In this document: positions 16,317 through 24,112 of the stretch, piece after piece
Position numbering within the stretch: position 1 is the stretch's first letter
How the letters are laid out: each line of letters begins with the position of its first letter
NCBI RefSeq assembly: GCF_014205055.1
Contig: NZ_JACHMS010000001.1
Span: 3,100,001 to 3,164,000 of the forward strand
Direction: 5' to 3'
From: Streptomyces luteogriseus
GTDB lineage: Bacteria; Actinomycetota; Actinomycetes; Streptomycetales; Streptomycetaceae
DNA length: 64,000 nucleotides
The notes under the pieces: generated by a model
Seen by the model: the letters and a program-made list of their open reading frames with translations, nothing else
What the model was told of the DNA's origin: nothing
Databases searched by the model: none
Position numbers and translations under genes: made by a program

Positions 16317-16763
16317 ATGTCCCTCCCCCTGACCCGCCGTATCGCCCGTGCCGCGCTGATCGTCGCTGCGGGAGCGGCTGCCGGGGTCGGTGCGGCCGGC
16401 TCCGCCAGCGCGGCCCCCGAGCTGCCCGCCACCCCGAACCTCGGTGGCCTCACCGCCCTGGACGGGGCCAACGTCGGCAACACCGTCGACGGCGCTGCGC
16501 AGAAGGTCACCAAGTCCGCGGGTGACACCGGCGGCAAGACCGTCGAGAAGGCGGTGCCGGCCGCGGGCAAGACCGGCGGCAAGGCGGTCAAGAAGACCAC
16601 GCCCGTGGCGCAGAAGGCGGCCGGTGACGCGGCGGGCTCCGCCGGGCAGCTCGTCGGCGACACGGCCGGTTCGGCCAAGGGCGGTCTGCCCACGGACTCC
16701 CTGACCAAGGGCGGCGTGCCGTCCGCGGACTCCCTGCCGGTGAAGAGCCTGCCAGTCGGCTGA
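16317..16763 (+). CDS. small secreted Ala/Gly/Lys-rich protein
   Basis: A 148-residue exported protein. Residues 1-32 form a signal peptide ending SASA-AP. The mature part consists of imperfect repeats with Val-Lys and Gly-Gly-Lys (GKTVEKAVPAAGKTGGKAVK), giving a basic, flexible chain with no cysteine and no known fold. The ATG has GGAGCACC, a normal ribosome site. A strong promoter and a perfect terminator flank it, so it is a single-gene unit with potentially high output. Orthologues appear restricted to Streptomyces (inference). Confidence 0.85.
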   Translation: MSLPLTRRIARAALIVAAGAAAGVGAAGSASAAPELPATPNLGGLTALDGANVGNTVDGAAQKVTKSAGDTGGKTVEKAVPAAGKTGGKAVKKTTPVAQKAAGDAAGSAGQLVGDTAGSAKGGLPTDSLTKGGVPSADSLPVKSLPVG

Positions 16764-16782
16764 CGCGGCGGCGCTGTGACGT

Positions 16783-16817
16783 CGAAGGGGTCCGGGGAAG
16801 TTCCCCGGACCCCTTCG
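16783..16817 (+). terminator. strong hairpin terminator
   Basis: A perfect 16-bp stem (left arm begins CGAAGGGGTCCGGGGA) with a 3-nt loop lies 20 bp after the secreted protein gene. Confidence 0.85.
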
Positions 16818-16864
16818 GTGTGCTCGGCCGCGGTCACACCCGCTGTACGGCCGCCGCACCGCGG

Positions 16865-17956
16865 TCACAGCCGCTGTACGGCCGCCGCCACCCTCTCGTC
16901 CGTGGCCGTCAGGGCCACGCGCACGAACTGCGCGCCCGCCGGGCCGTAGAAGTCGCCGGGGGCCACGAGGATGCCGCGCTTGGCGAGGTGATCGACGGTG
17001 TCCCAGCAGGACTCGCCCCGGGTGGCCCACAGGTAGAGGCTGGCCTCGCTGTGCTCGATGCGGAAGCCGTGGGTGACCAGGGCCTCGCGCAGCAGCTCGC
17101 GGCGGGAGACGTAGCGCTCGCGCTGGACGCGCACGTGGTCGTCGTCGCCGAGGGCCGCGATCACCGCCGCCTGCGTCGGAGCCGACGTCATCATGCCGCC
17201 GTGCTTGCGGATCTCCAGGAGCGGGCCGAGGACCGCCGGGTCACCGGCCAGGAAGGCCGCGCGGTAGCCGGCGAGGTTCGAGCGCTTGGAGAGGGAGTGG
17301 ACGGCGACGATGCCGTCGTACGAGCCGCCGTTGACGTCCGGGTGCAGCACCGAGACCGGGTCGGCCTCCCAGCCCAGCTCCAGGTAGCACTCGTCGGAGA
17401 AGAGCAGGATGCCGTGCGAGCGGGCCCAGGCGACGATTCGGGTCAGCTCCTCCTTGGAGAGGACCTTGCCCGTGGGGTTCGACGGGGAGTTCAGCCAGAG
17501 GAGCTTCAGGCCCTCGGGGTCCAGCTCCGTCGGATCGTCGTAGGCCTCGTGGTCGGCGCGGGCCAGCCGGGCGCCGACCTCGTACGTCGGGTATGCCAGG
17601 CGCGGGTAGGCCACCCGGTCGCCGGGACCGAGGCCCAGCTGGGTGGGGAGCCAGGCGACGAGCTCCTTGGAGCCGACGATGGGCAGTACGTGGCGGTGGG
17701 TGATCTCCCGGGCGCCGAGGCGGCGCTCGACCCAGCCGGTGATCGCGTCGCGCAGCTCGGGCGTGCCCCACACGGTCGGATAGCCCGGCGAGTCGGCCGC
17801 GGCCACCAGCGCTTTCTGGATCAGCTCGGGTACCGGGTCGACCGGGGTGCCGACGGACAGGTCGACGATGCCGTCCGGATGGGCGGCGGCCGTGGCCTTG
17901 TACGGGGTCAGCTTGTCCCAGGGGAACGTGGGGAGGCGGTCGGAGACTGCGGACAC
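16865..17956 (-). CDS. dapC: succinyldiaminopimelate transaminase
   Basis: A 363-residue class I/II aminotransferase. It fits the N-succinyl-diaminopimelate transaminase family (TIGR03539-like), which converts N-succinyl-2-amino-6-ketopimelate for lysine and wall synthesis. The PLP lysine is K224 in SLSKRSNLAG, and the binding sequence NSPSNPTGKVLS is clear. I use the GTG at 17956 (SAVSDRLPTFPWDKL); a start at 17995 is possible and would add 13 residues. It follows fdxA on the same strand, but a hairpin separates them. The fdxA-dapC pair also occurs in mycobacteria (Rv1177-Rv1178). Confidence 0.92.
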   Translation of the reverse strand: MSAVSDRLPTFPWDKLTPYKATAAAHPDGIVDLSVGTPVDPVPELIQKALVAAADSPGYPTVWGTPELRDAITGWVERRLGAREITHRHVLPIVGSKELVAWLPTQLGLGPGDRVAYPRLAYPTYEVGARLARADHEAYDDPTELDPEGLKLLWLNSPSNPTGKVLSKEELTRIVAWARSHGILLFSDECYLELGWEADPVSVLHPDVNGGSYDGIVAVHSLSKRSNLAGYRAAFLAGDPAVLGPLLEIRKHGGMMTSAPTQAAVIAALGDDDHVRVQRERYVSRRELLREALVTHGFRIEHSEASLYLWATRGESCWDTVDHLAKRGILVAPGDFYGPAGAQFVRVALTATDERVAAAVQRL

Positions 17957-18001
17957 GGGTTCGGGCTCACTTTCTGGCACGTACGAGCCGGTCACGGCAA
18001 A

Positions 18002-18057
18002 CGCCTCGGCCCCGTACGGCGATCAGCGGGCTGATCAGGCCGTACGGGACCGAGGCG
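18002..18057 (-). terminator. long hairpin after fdxA
   Basis: A nearly complete inverted repeat (CGCCTCGG...CCGAGGCG outer arms, GCCGTACGGG inner arms, CTGATC tip) lies 21 bp downstream of fdxA and before dapC. It should reduce read-through into dapC. Confidence 0.75.
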
Positions 18058-18077
18058 GCACGGAGTGCGGGCCGCTC

Positions 18078-18398
18078 TTACTGGTTCTGCGGCGGCAGCG
18101 CGGCGACGAAGGGGTGGTCGCGCTCGATCAGCCCCAGCTTGCTGGCTCCGCCGGGCGAACCGAGCTCGTCGAAGAACTCGACGTTCGCCTTGTAGTAGTC
18201 CTTCCACTCCTCGGGAGTGTCGTCCTCGTAGAAGATCGCCTCGACCGGGCAGACCGGCTCACAGGCACCACAGTCGACGCATTCGTCCGGGTGGATGTAC
18301 AAGGACCGCTGGCCCTCGTAGATGCAGTCGACCGGGCACTCCTCGATGCACGCCTTGTCCTTGACGTCGACACAAGGCTGCGCGATGACGTAGGTCAC
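18078..18398 (-). CDS. fdxA: seven-iron ferredoxin
   Basis: A 106-residue bacterial ferredoxin with a 3Fe-4S and a 4Fe-4S cluster. Cysteines are C9, C17, C21, C25 and C40, C43, C46, C50 (CVDCGACEPVCP). It acts as a low-potential electron carrier, in actinomycetes often for P450 enzymes. Length and the acidic C-terminal helix (EEWKDYYKANVEFFDEL) are normal. It is divergent from the GNAT gene and has its own promoter and terminator. Identification is secure. Confidence 0.96.
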   Translation of the reverse strand: MTYVIAQPCVDVKDKACIEECPVDCIYEGQRSLYIHPDECVDCGACEPVCPVEAIFYEDDTPEEWKDYYKANVEFFDELGSPGGASKLGLIERDHPFVAALPPQNQ

Positions 18399-18489
18399 GC
18401 TGTCGTTCCTCCTCGATAGGGCGCTGGCGGGCCTCCTCAGGCTCCGCCGCCTGGCGCGCGGGAGCGCGGCGTCGTCGATGCCCGCCCCT

Positions 18490-18518
18490 AGTATCTCCGT
18501 TCTTGGGCATGATCCGAA
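18490..18518 (-). promoter_or_regulatory. candidate fdxA promoter
   Basis: On the minus strand, TTCGGA (18513-18518) and GATACT (18490-18495) are 17 bp apart and face fdxA, leaving a leader of about 85 nt. Confidence 0.3.
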
Positions 18519-18538
18519 CAGGAGGGGTGAACTGACCT

Positions 18539-19567
18539 GTGGAAATCTCTGCCGCCGGGCGACTCGAGGTCCGTATCACCGCTGCTGACGTGGGCAAACG
18601 GGTCTCCGTGCGGAGCTTGATCGAACATGGGGCTCCGGGTGAGAAGTTCACCGACACGGTCGGTGTTCTCACATCATGGGACAACGGTGTGCTGCTGATC
18701 ACACGCAAGAGCGGCGAGAGCGTCCGAATCCCGGAATCGGCGCTGGTCGCGGGCAAGACCGTGCCCGCCGCACCGGCGCGTCGCCGCGGTCCGGCCGCCT
18801 CCTACGAGGAGCTGGCCCGGGTCGCCGCGCGGGCCTGGCGGCCCGTGGAGAGCGAGCGGCTCGGGGACTGGGAGCTGCGGGCCGCGTCCGGGTTCACCCG
18901 GCGGGCCAACTCGGTGCTGCCGCTGGGCGCGCCGGGCGTGCCCCTGGACGAGGCGCTCGACGCCGTACGGCGCTGGTACGGCGCCCGCGGGCTGCCTGCC
19001 TACGTCCAGACCGCGACCGGCGCCGAGGGCACGCAGGAGCTGCTCTGCGCCGAGCTGGAGCGGCGGGGCTGGGTGCGGGAGGTGACCGCCGGGCTGTGGG
19101 TCGGGCCGCTGGCGCCGATCGCCGACCGAGGTGATCCGGCGGGGGTCGTGCTGTCCCGGCAGGCCGGTGAAGGATGGCTGGCCCGGTACCAGCGCAAGGG
19201 CGTGAGCGAGGTGGCGCTGCGTGTTCTGGAGAGCGGGCCCTCCGTGTGGTTCGCGACCGTGCCCGGGGAGAGCGCGGACGCGCCTCCCGCCGCCATCGGG
19301 CGCTGTGTCGTCGACGGCCGGTGGGCCGGGTTCGCCGCCGTCGAGGTCGACCCGGCGCTGCGGCGGCGCGGTCTTGCCACGGCCGTGATGGCCGCGCTGG
19401 CCCGTCAGGCGCTCGACGAGGGCGCGTCGGCCGCGTGGCTCCAGGTGGAGTCCGACAACGCGGCAGCGCGGGCGCTGTACGCCGGGATGGGCTTCGCGGC
19501 GCACCACGCCTACCACCACTACCGGGCGCCGGACGGCGCCGCAGCGGCCGGTATCCGATCGTCGTGA
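18539..19567 (+). CDS. GNAT acetyltransferase, cg3035/Rv0428c type
   Basis: A 342-residue protein of the GNAT family. Residues 1-75 look like an SH3-like barrel (DVGKRVSVRSL, GVLTSWDNGVLLITRKSGES). The C-terminal GNAT fold has the acetyl-CoA motif DPALRRRGLATAVMAALARQ and a closing NAAARALYAGMGF. The two-part layout matches the cg3035/Rv0428c group. Substrate is unknown. The GTG start follows GGAGGGG at a rather long 12-nt spacing. It is followed immediately by the SirB1-like gene, whose alternative GTG start overlaps its stop. Confidence 0.85.
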   Translation: MEISAAGRLEVRITAADVGKRVSVRSLIEHGAPGEKFTDTVGVLTSWDNGVLLITRKSGESVRIPESALVAGKTVPAAPARRRGPAASYEELARVAARAWRPVESERLGDWELRAASGFTRRANSVLPLGAPGVPLDEALDAVRRWYGARGLPAYVQTATGAEGTQELLCAELERRGWVREVTAGLWVGPLAPIADRGDPAGVVLSRQAGEGWLARYQRKGVSEVALRVLESGPSVWFATVPGESADAPPAAIGRCVVDGRWAGFAAVEVDPALRRRGLATAVMAALARQALDEGASAAWLQVESDNAAARALYAGMGFAAHHAYHHYRAPDGAAAAGIRSS

Positions 19568-19584
19568 GAGGGCACGAGCCAGTC

Positions 19585-20436
19585 ATGCGTCCCCCGTTTC
19601 CCCCGCCCCCCGAGCGCTCCGCCGAGCTGCGGCGGCGGTTCGCCGAAGAGGCCCGGTCCGAGCGGCCCGATCTGTCGACGTTGTGCCTGCTGGTGGGTGC
19701 GGAGGCGGACGGGAAGCTGGACGAGGCCGGTCTGGACGCCGCGCAGGTCGAGCTGGACCGGCTGGCCGGGTTGCTGCCGTACCGGCCCGGCGGGCCTCAC
19801 GCCTGGGCGGTCGCCCTGCGGGAACTGCTCGGTGAGCGGATGGGGTTCCACGGCGCCCCCGCGGACTACCAGCGGCTGGAGTCCTCGCTGCTGCACGAGG
19901 TGCTGGTCCGGCGCAGGGGGCTGCCGATCCTGCTGTCGGTGGTGTGGCTGGAGGTGGCCCGGCGGGCGGGAGCACCGGTGTACGGGGTGGCCCTGCCGGG
20001 GCACTTCGTGGTCGGGTTCGGGCCCGACGAGGGACAGGTGCTCGCGGATCCGTTCGACGGCGGGCGGGTGCTGACCGGGGCGGACGCCGAGTTGCTGGTG
20101 GCCGGGGCGACGGGGACGGGTATCGATCCGTCGATGCTGCGCCCGGCCGATCCGCTGGATGTGGTGCTGCGGATCCTGAACAACGTGCGGGCGTGGGCGG
20201 CGGCCCGTCCGGAGCGGTCGGACGTGGCGTTGTGGGCGGTCGAGTTGTCGCTGCTGTTGCCCTCGCATCCGGCTCGGTTGCGGTACGAGCGGGCGCAGTT
20301 GCTGGTGCAGCGGGGGGAGTTCCTGGGCGGGGCCTCGGAGCTGGAGGCCTACGCGGAGGTGGTGGAGGCCGTGGATGAGGCCGCGGCCGAGCGGGTGCGG
20401 GGGGAGGCTTTCGCGGCCAGGGCGATGCTCAACTGA
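19585..20436 (+). CDS. SirB1-like transglutaminase-fold protein
   Basis: A 283-residue protein with the SirB1/Transglut_core2 signature: RRRGLPILLSVVWLEVARRA and VYGVALPGHFVVGF, then a TPR-like helical tail. No catalytic Cys-His-Asp triad is apparent, usual for this group, so it is probably not a transglutaminase. Biochemical role is unknown. The start could be the ATG at 19585 or a GTG at 19564 that overlaps the GNAT stop. Both genes read the same way and are likely an operon. Confidence 0.8.
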   Translation: MRPPFPPPPERSAELRRRFAEEARSERPDLSTLCLLVGAEADGKLDEAGLDAAQVELDRLAGLLPYRPGGPHAWAVALRELLGERMGFHGAPADYQRLESSLLHEVLVRRRGLPILLSVVWLEVARRAGAPVYGVALPGHFVVGFGPDEGQVLADPFDGGRVLTGADAELLVAGATGTGIDPSMLRPADPLDVVLRILNNVRAWAAARPERSDVALWAVELSLLLPSHPARLRYERAQLLVQRGEFLGGASELEAYAEVVEAVDEAAAERVRGEAFAARAMLN

Positions 20437-20482
20437 CGCCTTCTCGCCGTGTGACTTCGCGTGGGGTGAGGGTGTGGGCTCG

Positions 20483-20542
20483 TCGTGGTTGATCGCGCTC
20501 ACGCGGCGGAGCCGCACATCGACACAGCCCCGCGCCCCTAAA
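20483..20542. repeat. Streptomyces interspersed intergenic element
   Basis: The segment ACGCGGCGGAGCCGCACAT followed by CACAGCCCCGCGCCCCTAAA is a recurrent Streptomyces intergenic pattern. It ends four bases before the stop of the convergent response-regulator gene and includes a GGCGGAGCCGC mini-hairpin. Confidence 0.55.
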
Positions 20543-20546
20543 AGCT

Positions 20547-21161
20547 TTACAACCAGCCCTTTTCCCGTGCCACTCGGACCGCCTCTGCTCGGTTTCTCAC
20601 CGCCAGCTTCTGGATGGCTGTGCTGAGGTAGTTGCGGACGGTGCCCTGGGAGAGGTGCAGGGACGTGGCCAGTTCGGCGTTGGTGGAGCCGTCGGCGGCC
20701 GCCCGGAGTACCTCGCGTTCCCGGTCCGTCAGCGGGTTGGCGCCGTCCGCCAGGGCCGCTGCCGCCAGGGTCGGGTCGATGACACGTTCGCCGGTGAGGA
20801 CCTTGCGGATCGCCTCGGCGAGCTGGGCGGCGGGGGCGTCCTTGACCAGGAAGGCGTCGGCGCCGGACTCCATGGCGCTGCGCAGGTAGCCGGGGCGGCC
20901 GAAGGTGGTGAGGACGACCAGCTTCACGGCCGGGAGCTCCGCGTGCAGACGGGCCGCGGCCTCTATGCCCGTCGCGCCGGGCATCTCGATGTCCAGGAGC
21001 GCCACGTCCACGGCGTGTGCGCGGGCCGCTTCCAGGACCTCGTCGCCGCGGGCCACCTGGGCGACGACCTCGATGTCCTCCTCCAGGCCGAGCAGGGCGG
21101 CCAGGGCCTCGCGGACCATCGACTGGTCCTCGGCGAGCAGGACCTTGATCGTGCGGCTCAT
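20547..21161 (-). CDS. NarL/LuxR-family response regulator
   Basis: A 204-residue regulator with an N-terminal receiver (phosphoacceptor D57 in LLDIEMPG) and a C-terminal LuxR helix-turn-helix (PLTDREREVLRAAADGST). It is the DNA-binding output of the kinase encoded just upstream. Its ATG overlaps the kinase stop (ATGA). It is the last gene of a four-gene unit ABC ATPase-ABC permease-kinase-regulator, and probably controls that transporter. DesR-like in family. Confidence 0.92.
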   Translation of the reverse strand: MSRTIKVLLAEDQSMVREALAALLGLEEDIEVVAQVARGDEVLEAARAHAVDVALLDIEMPGATGIEAAARLHAELPAVKLVVLTTFGRPGYLRSAMESGADAFLVKDAPAAQLAEAIRKVLTGERVIDPTLAAAALADGANPLTDREREVLRAAADGSTNAELATSLHLSQGTVRNYLSTAIQKLAVRNRAEAVRVAREKGWL

Positions 21162-22324
21162 GCCGGGGATCCTACGTCCGCCGGTCCGGCCGTCGGCACC
21201 CGGGCGACCAGGCGGAAGCCGGACGTGAGCGGGCCCGCCTCCAGGGTGCCGCCGGCCTTGGTGAGCCGTTCGGTGAGGCCCGCGAGACCGTTGCCGTGGC
21301 CGGTGCCCGCCCCGCCCGAGCCGTTGTCCTCGACGGTGAGTTCCAGCACCGGGCCGTCCAGGGTCTGGCGGCGCAGCAGCTCGACCGTGCAGCGGTGGGC
21401 TCCGCTGTGCCGTACGACGTTGGTCACGGCCTCGCGCAGCGCCCAGGCGAGGGCCGATTCGCTCTCCTCGGGCACGCCGTCGAGGTCGGGTTCGCCCGGG
21501 AGTGCGGCGGTCACGCCGGCCGCGGCCAGGGCGACCCGGGCACCGGCGAGTTCGGCGCTCAGGCGGGGGCGGCGGTAGCCGGTGACGGCCTCGCGTACGT
21601 CGACGAGGGCCTGGCGGCTGACCTGCTCGATGTCGGCGACCTGCCGGGCCGCCTCGTCGGGCCGGCCGGGCAGCATCCGCCCGGCCAGCTCGCTCTTGAG
21701 GGTGATCAGCGAGAGCGAGTGGCCGAGCAGGTCGTGCAGGTCCCTGGCCAGGCGCAGGCGCTCCTCGTTGGCGGCCAGCTGGGCGACGGTGGCGCGGGCC
21801 TCGCGCAGGGCGATGGTCGTCCGGACGAGTTCGCGTACGCCCGTCATCGCGAAGCCGCCGAGCAGGGCCGGGATGAGCAGTCCGGCCAGGTAGGAGTGCC
21901 CGTCCGGCACGGCGAACGCCACGGCGGTCAGCAGCGCGCACGCACCCGGGATCGTCCAGCGGGCCAGGCGCAGCGGCAGGGCCGCGCCGGACGCGATCGA
22001 GACGTACACGAACAGCACCAGCCACTCGCGGCCCAGGGTGAGGGCCAGGAGCGTGGACTGGGCCGCGAGCACCCCGAGCGAGCCGAGCACCAGGTTGTTG
22101 CGCTCACCGCGGCCGGTGCGGAAGACCAGCACCATGTACCAGGCCACGAACGCGGCCAGGCCCAGCCGGCCGAGGATCCGCGCGCCCGTGCTGTGGCCGC
22201 CGTGCAGCAGGTCGGAGACGGGTGCGCCGAGGTAGACCAGCCAGATGCCGGTCCACAGCGACTTCACCGCCCGCTGCTTGCGGTTCACCGGACGCTGCCC
22301 CATGCCGAACCCGACGCCGCTCAC
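21158..22324 (-). CDS. DesK-type sensor histidine kinase
   Basis: A 388-residue membrane histidine kinase. About five hydrophobic segments fill residues 20-165, with almost no extracellular domain, so it probably senses within the membrane. The phosphoacceptor is H197 in ARDLHDLLGHSLSLITLKS (HisKA_3), and the ATPase has AVTNVVRHSG and VEDNGSGGAGTGHGNGLAGL. The GTG start overlaps the permease stop (GTGA). With the adjacent regulator and drug-type ABC transporter it resembles LnrJK-LnrLMN of Bacillus, a linearmycin-resistance system that responds to membrane-active polyenes. The ligand here is unknown. Confidence 0.9.
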   Translation of the reverse strand: MSGVGFGMGQRPVNRKQRAVKSLWTGIWLVYLGAPVSDLLHGGHSTGARILGRLGLAAFVAWYMVLVFRTGRGERNNLVLGSLGVLAAQSTLLALTLGREWLVLFVYVSIASGAALPLRLARWTIPGACALLTAVAFAVPDGHSYLAGLLIPALLGGFAMTGVRELVRTTIALREARATVAQLAANEERLRLARDLHDLLGHSLSLITLKSELAGRMLPGRPDEAARQVADIEQVSRQALVDVREAVTGYRRPRLSAELAGARVALAAAGVTAALPGEPDLDGVPEESESALAWALREAVTNVVRHSGAHRCTVELLRRQTLDGPVLELTVEDNGSGGAGTGHGNGLAGLTERLTKAGGTLEAGPLTSGFRLVARVPTAGPADVGSPA

Positions 22325-23061
22325 GCCTTCAGGGTGTCCTTCCGGTACAGCCAGGCGGCGCCCCCCGCGAACAGGACGAACGACACCACGAGGACGGCGA
22401 GGTCCTGGACGTGCGGGGCCCGGCTCTGCTCGATGGCCTGTCCCAGGGCAGCGTACGCGTGCGTGGGCAGCCACTTCGCGATCTCCTGGAGCCAGTCCGG
22501 GAAGGTCGTCGTGGGCATCCACAGACCGCCGAGCATGGACAGGCCGAAGTAGGTGATCATCGTGATCGGGCGGACCGTGTCACCGGTGGCCAGGTAGCCG
22601 AGGGCGACGCCGAGCGCCGCGAAGACGAGGCTGCCGGCCCAGATGGCGCCGGTGAGGGCGAGCCACTGCCAGGCGTCCAGGGTCACGTCCTTCACGGCCG
22701 CCGCGACGGCGAAGACGATGACGATGGACGGCAGGCTGACCACGGCGGCGCTCGCGGTCTTGGCGAGGACGTAGCCGCGGCCCGGCAGTGTGGTCAGGCG
22801 CAGTTGCCGCACCCAGCCGCCCTCGCGCTCCTTGGCGATGCGCTCGCTGTTGCCCATGAGGACGGCCGTGAGGGCGCCGAAGGACGCCATGGAGACCATC
22901 ATGTAGGTCGGGAGGGTCAGGCCGCTGCCCGGGACCTTCGTGGTGCTGTCGGCGTTGCCCGCGATGATCAGGAACAGCACCGACGGGTAGATCACGGAGA
23001 AGAACAGGAACTTGCGGTTGCGCAGGGCGCGGGCGAGTTCCAGTCTGATCAGGCTGTTCAC
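22321..23061 (-). CDS. ABC-2 type transporter permease
   Basis: A 246-residue membrane subunit with about six helices: an N-terminal one at FLFFSVIYPSVLFLIIAG, then YMMVSMASFGALTAVLMG, SLPSIVIVFAVAAAV, LALTGAIWAGSLVFAALGV, MITYFGLSMLGGLWM and LAVLVVSFVLFAGGAAWL. It follows the ATPase gene with a GTGA overlap and precedes the kinase with another, so the three are translationally coupled. As for other ABC-2 pairs it would export drugs, lipids or antibiotic peptides. Confidence 0.9.
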   Translation of the reverse strand: MNSLIRLELARALRNRKFLFFSVIYPSVLFLIIAGNADSTTKVPGSGLTLPTYMMVSMASFGALTAVLMGNSERIAKEREGGWVRQLRLTTLPGRGYVLAKTASAAVVSLPSIVIVFAVAAAVKDVTLDAWQWLALTGAIWAGSLVFAALGVALGYLATGDTVRPITMITYFGLSMLGGLWMPTTTFPDWLQEIAKWLPTHAYAALGQAIEQSRAPHVQDLAVLVVSFVLFAGGAAWLYRKDTLKA

Positions 23062-23969
23062 TTCGACTTCGCCTCCTCGGCGGTGGTGATGGCGACGAAG
23101 GCCTGTTCCAGGCCGAGCCCGGCGACCTCGAGGTTGCGGGGTCGGACGCCGAGGCCGTACAGAGCGTGGACGGTGGCATCGGCGTCGGCGGACTGGATGC
23201 GCACGGTCCGTCCGGAGATCTCGATCCGGGTCAGGAACGGCAGGGCGCGCAGGGAGGGCTCGTCGATGGCGCCCTCCAGGTCGAAGGAGACCCGGCGGGC
23301 GCCCGCCCTGGCCTTGATCTCGGCGGCCGTGCCGTCGGCGAGGAGCCGGCCGCGGTGCAGCACGAGGACCCGGTCGGCGACGGCGTCGGCCTCTTCGAGG
23401 TAGTGGGTGGCGAAGAGCACGGTCCGGCCCTGGTCGGCCTGCTCGCGCATGGTGGCCCAGAAGGCCTGGCGGGTGGTGACGTCCATGCCGGTGGTGGGCT
23501 CGTCCAGGACGATGAGGTCGCTGTCGCCGGCCGTGGCGAGGGCGAAGCGGACGCGCTGGGCCTGGCCGCCGGAGAGCTTGTCGACCTTGCGGTCGGCGAT
23601 CTGCGCGATGCCCGCCCGGGACAGCACCTCGGAGGGCCGGTACGGCTTCGGGTGCAGGTCGCAGGCGAGCCGCACGAGTTCGGCGACCGTGACCTCGTCC
23701 ATGAGGCCGCCGCTCTGCAGCATGGCGCCCACGCGCCCGGCGACGATGGCGTCCCGGGGGCTGGTGCCGAAGAGCCGGACCGTGCCGCTGTCGGGCTTCT
23801 TGAGGCCGAGCAGCAGGTCGAGGGTGGTGGACTTGCCGGCGCCGTTGGGCCCGAGCAGGGCCACGGTCTCCCCCGGCCTGAGGTCGAGGGTCAGTCCGTC
23901 CACCGCCCGGACGGCGTCGTACGCCTTGCTCACCTGGTCGAACGCGACCACCGAGGCTGTCGTTGTCAT
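23058..23969 (-). CDS. drug-type ABC transporter ATPase
   Basis: A 303-residue nucleotide-binding subunit. Walker A is GPNGAGKSTT, the signature LSGGQAQRVRFALA, Walker B LIVLDEPTTG, and the H-loop His is in LFATHYLEEAD. The C-terminal extension after the H-loop is typical of the DrrA/CcmA group. It is the first gene of the four-gene unit and has its own upstream region (23970-24058). Together with the next gene it forms an exporter; the linked two-component system suggests inducible resistance or envelope defence. Confidence 0.94.
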   Translation of the reverse strand: MTTTASVVAFDQVSKAYDAVRAVDGLTLDLRPGETVALLGPNGAGKSTTLDLLLGLKKPDSGTVRLFGTSPRDAIVAGRVGAMLQSGGLMDEVTVAELVRLACDLHPKPYRPSEVLSRAGIAQIADRKVDKLSGGQAQRVRFALATAGDSDLIVLDEPTTGMDVTTRQAFWATMREQADQGRTVLFATHYLEEADAVADRVLVLHRGRLLADGTAAEIKARAGARRVSFDLEGAIDEPSLRALPFLTRIEISGRTVRIQSADADATVHALYGLGVRPRNLEVAGLGLEQAFVAITTAEEAKSK

Positions 23970-24058
23970 ACGGACATCGTGGCTTCGGGGCCACCGGCGG
24001 AGGCAGTGTCGGGCGTCCGGAGTGCCGCATGACGGTTGTCATGTGTGTGGTGTGACGG

Positions 24059-24093
24059 CGAGAGCCCCCGCCCTCGTCGGGCGGAGGCTCTCG
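24059..24093 (-). terminator. hairpin terminator after the peptidoglycan-binding protein gene
   Basis: A 15-bp stem (CGAGAGCCCCCGCCC / GGGCGGAGGCTCTCG, one mismatch) with a 5-nt loop lies 20 bp beyond the stop at 24113. Confidence 0.8.
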
Positions 24094-24112
24094 TGCGGCG
24101 GGTGGCCGGAGG

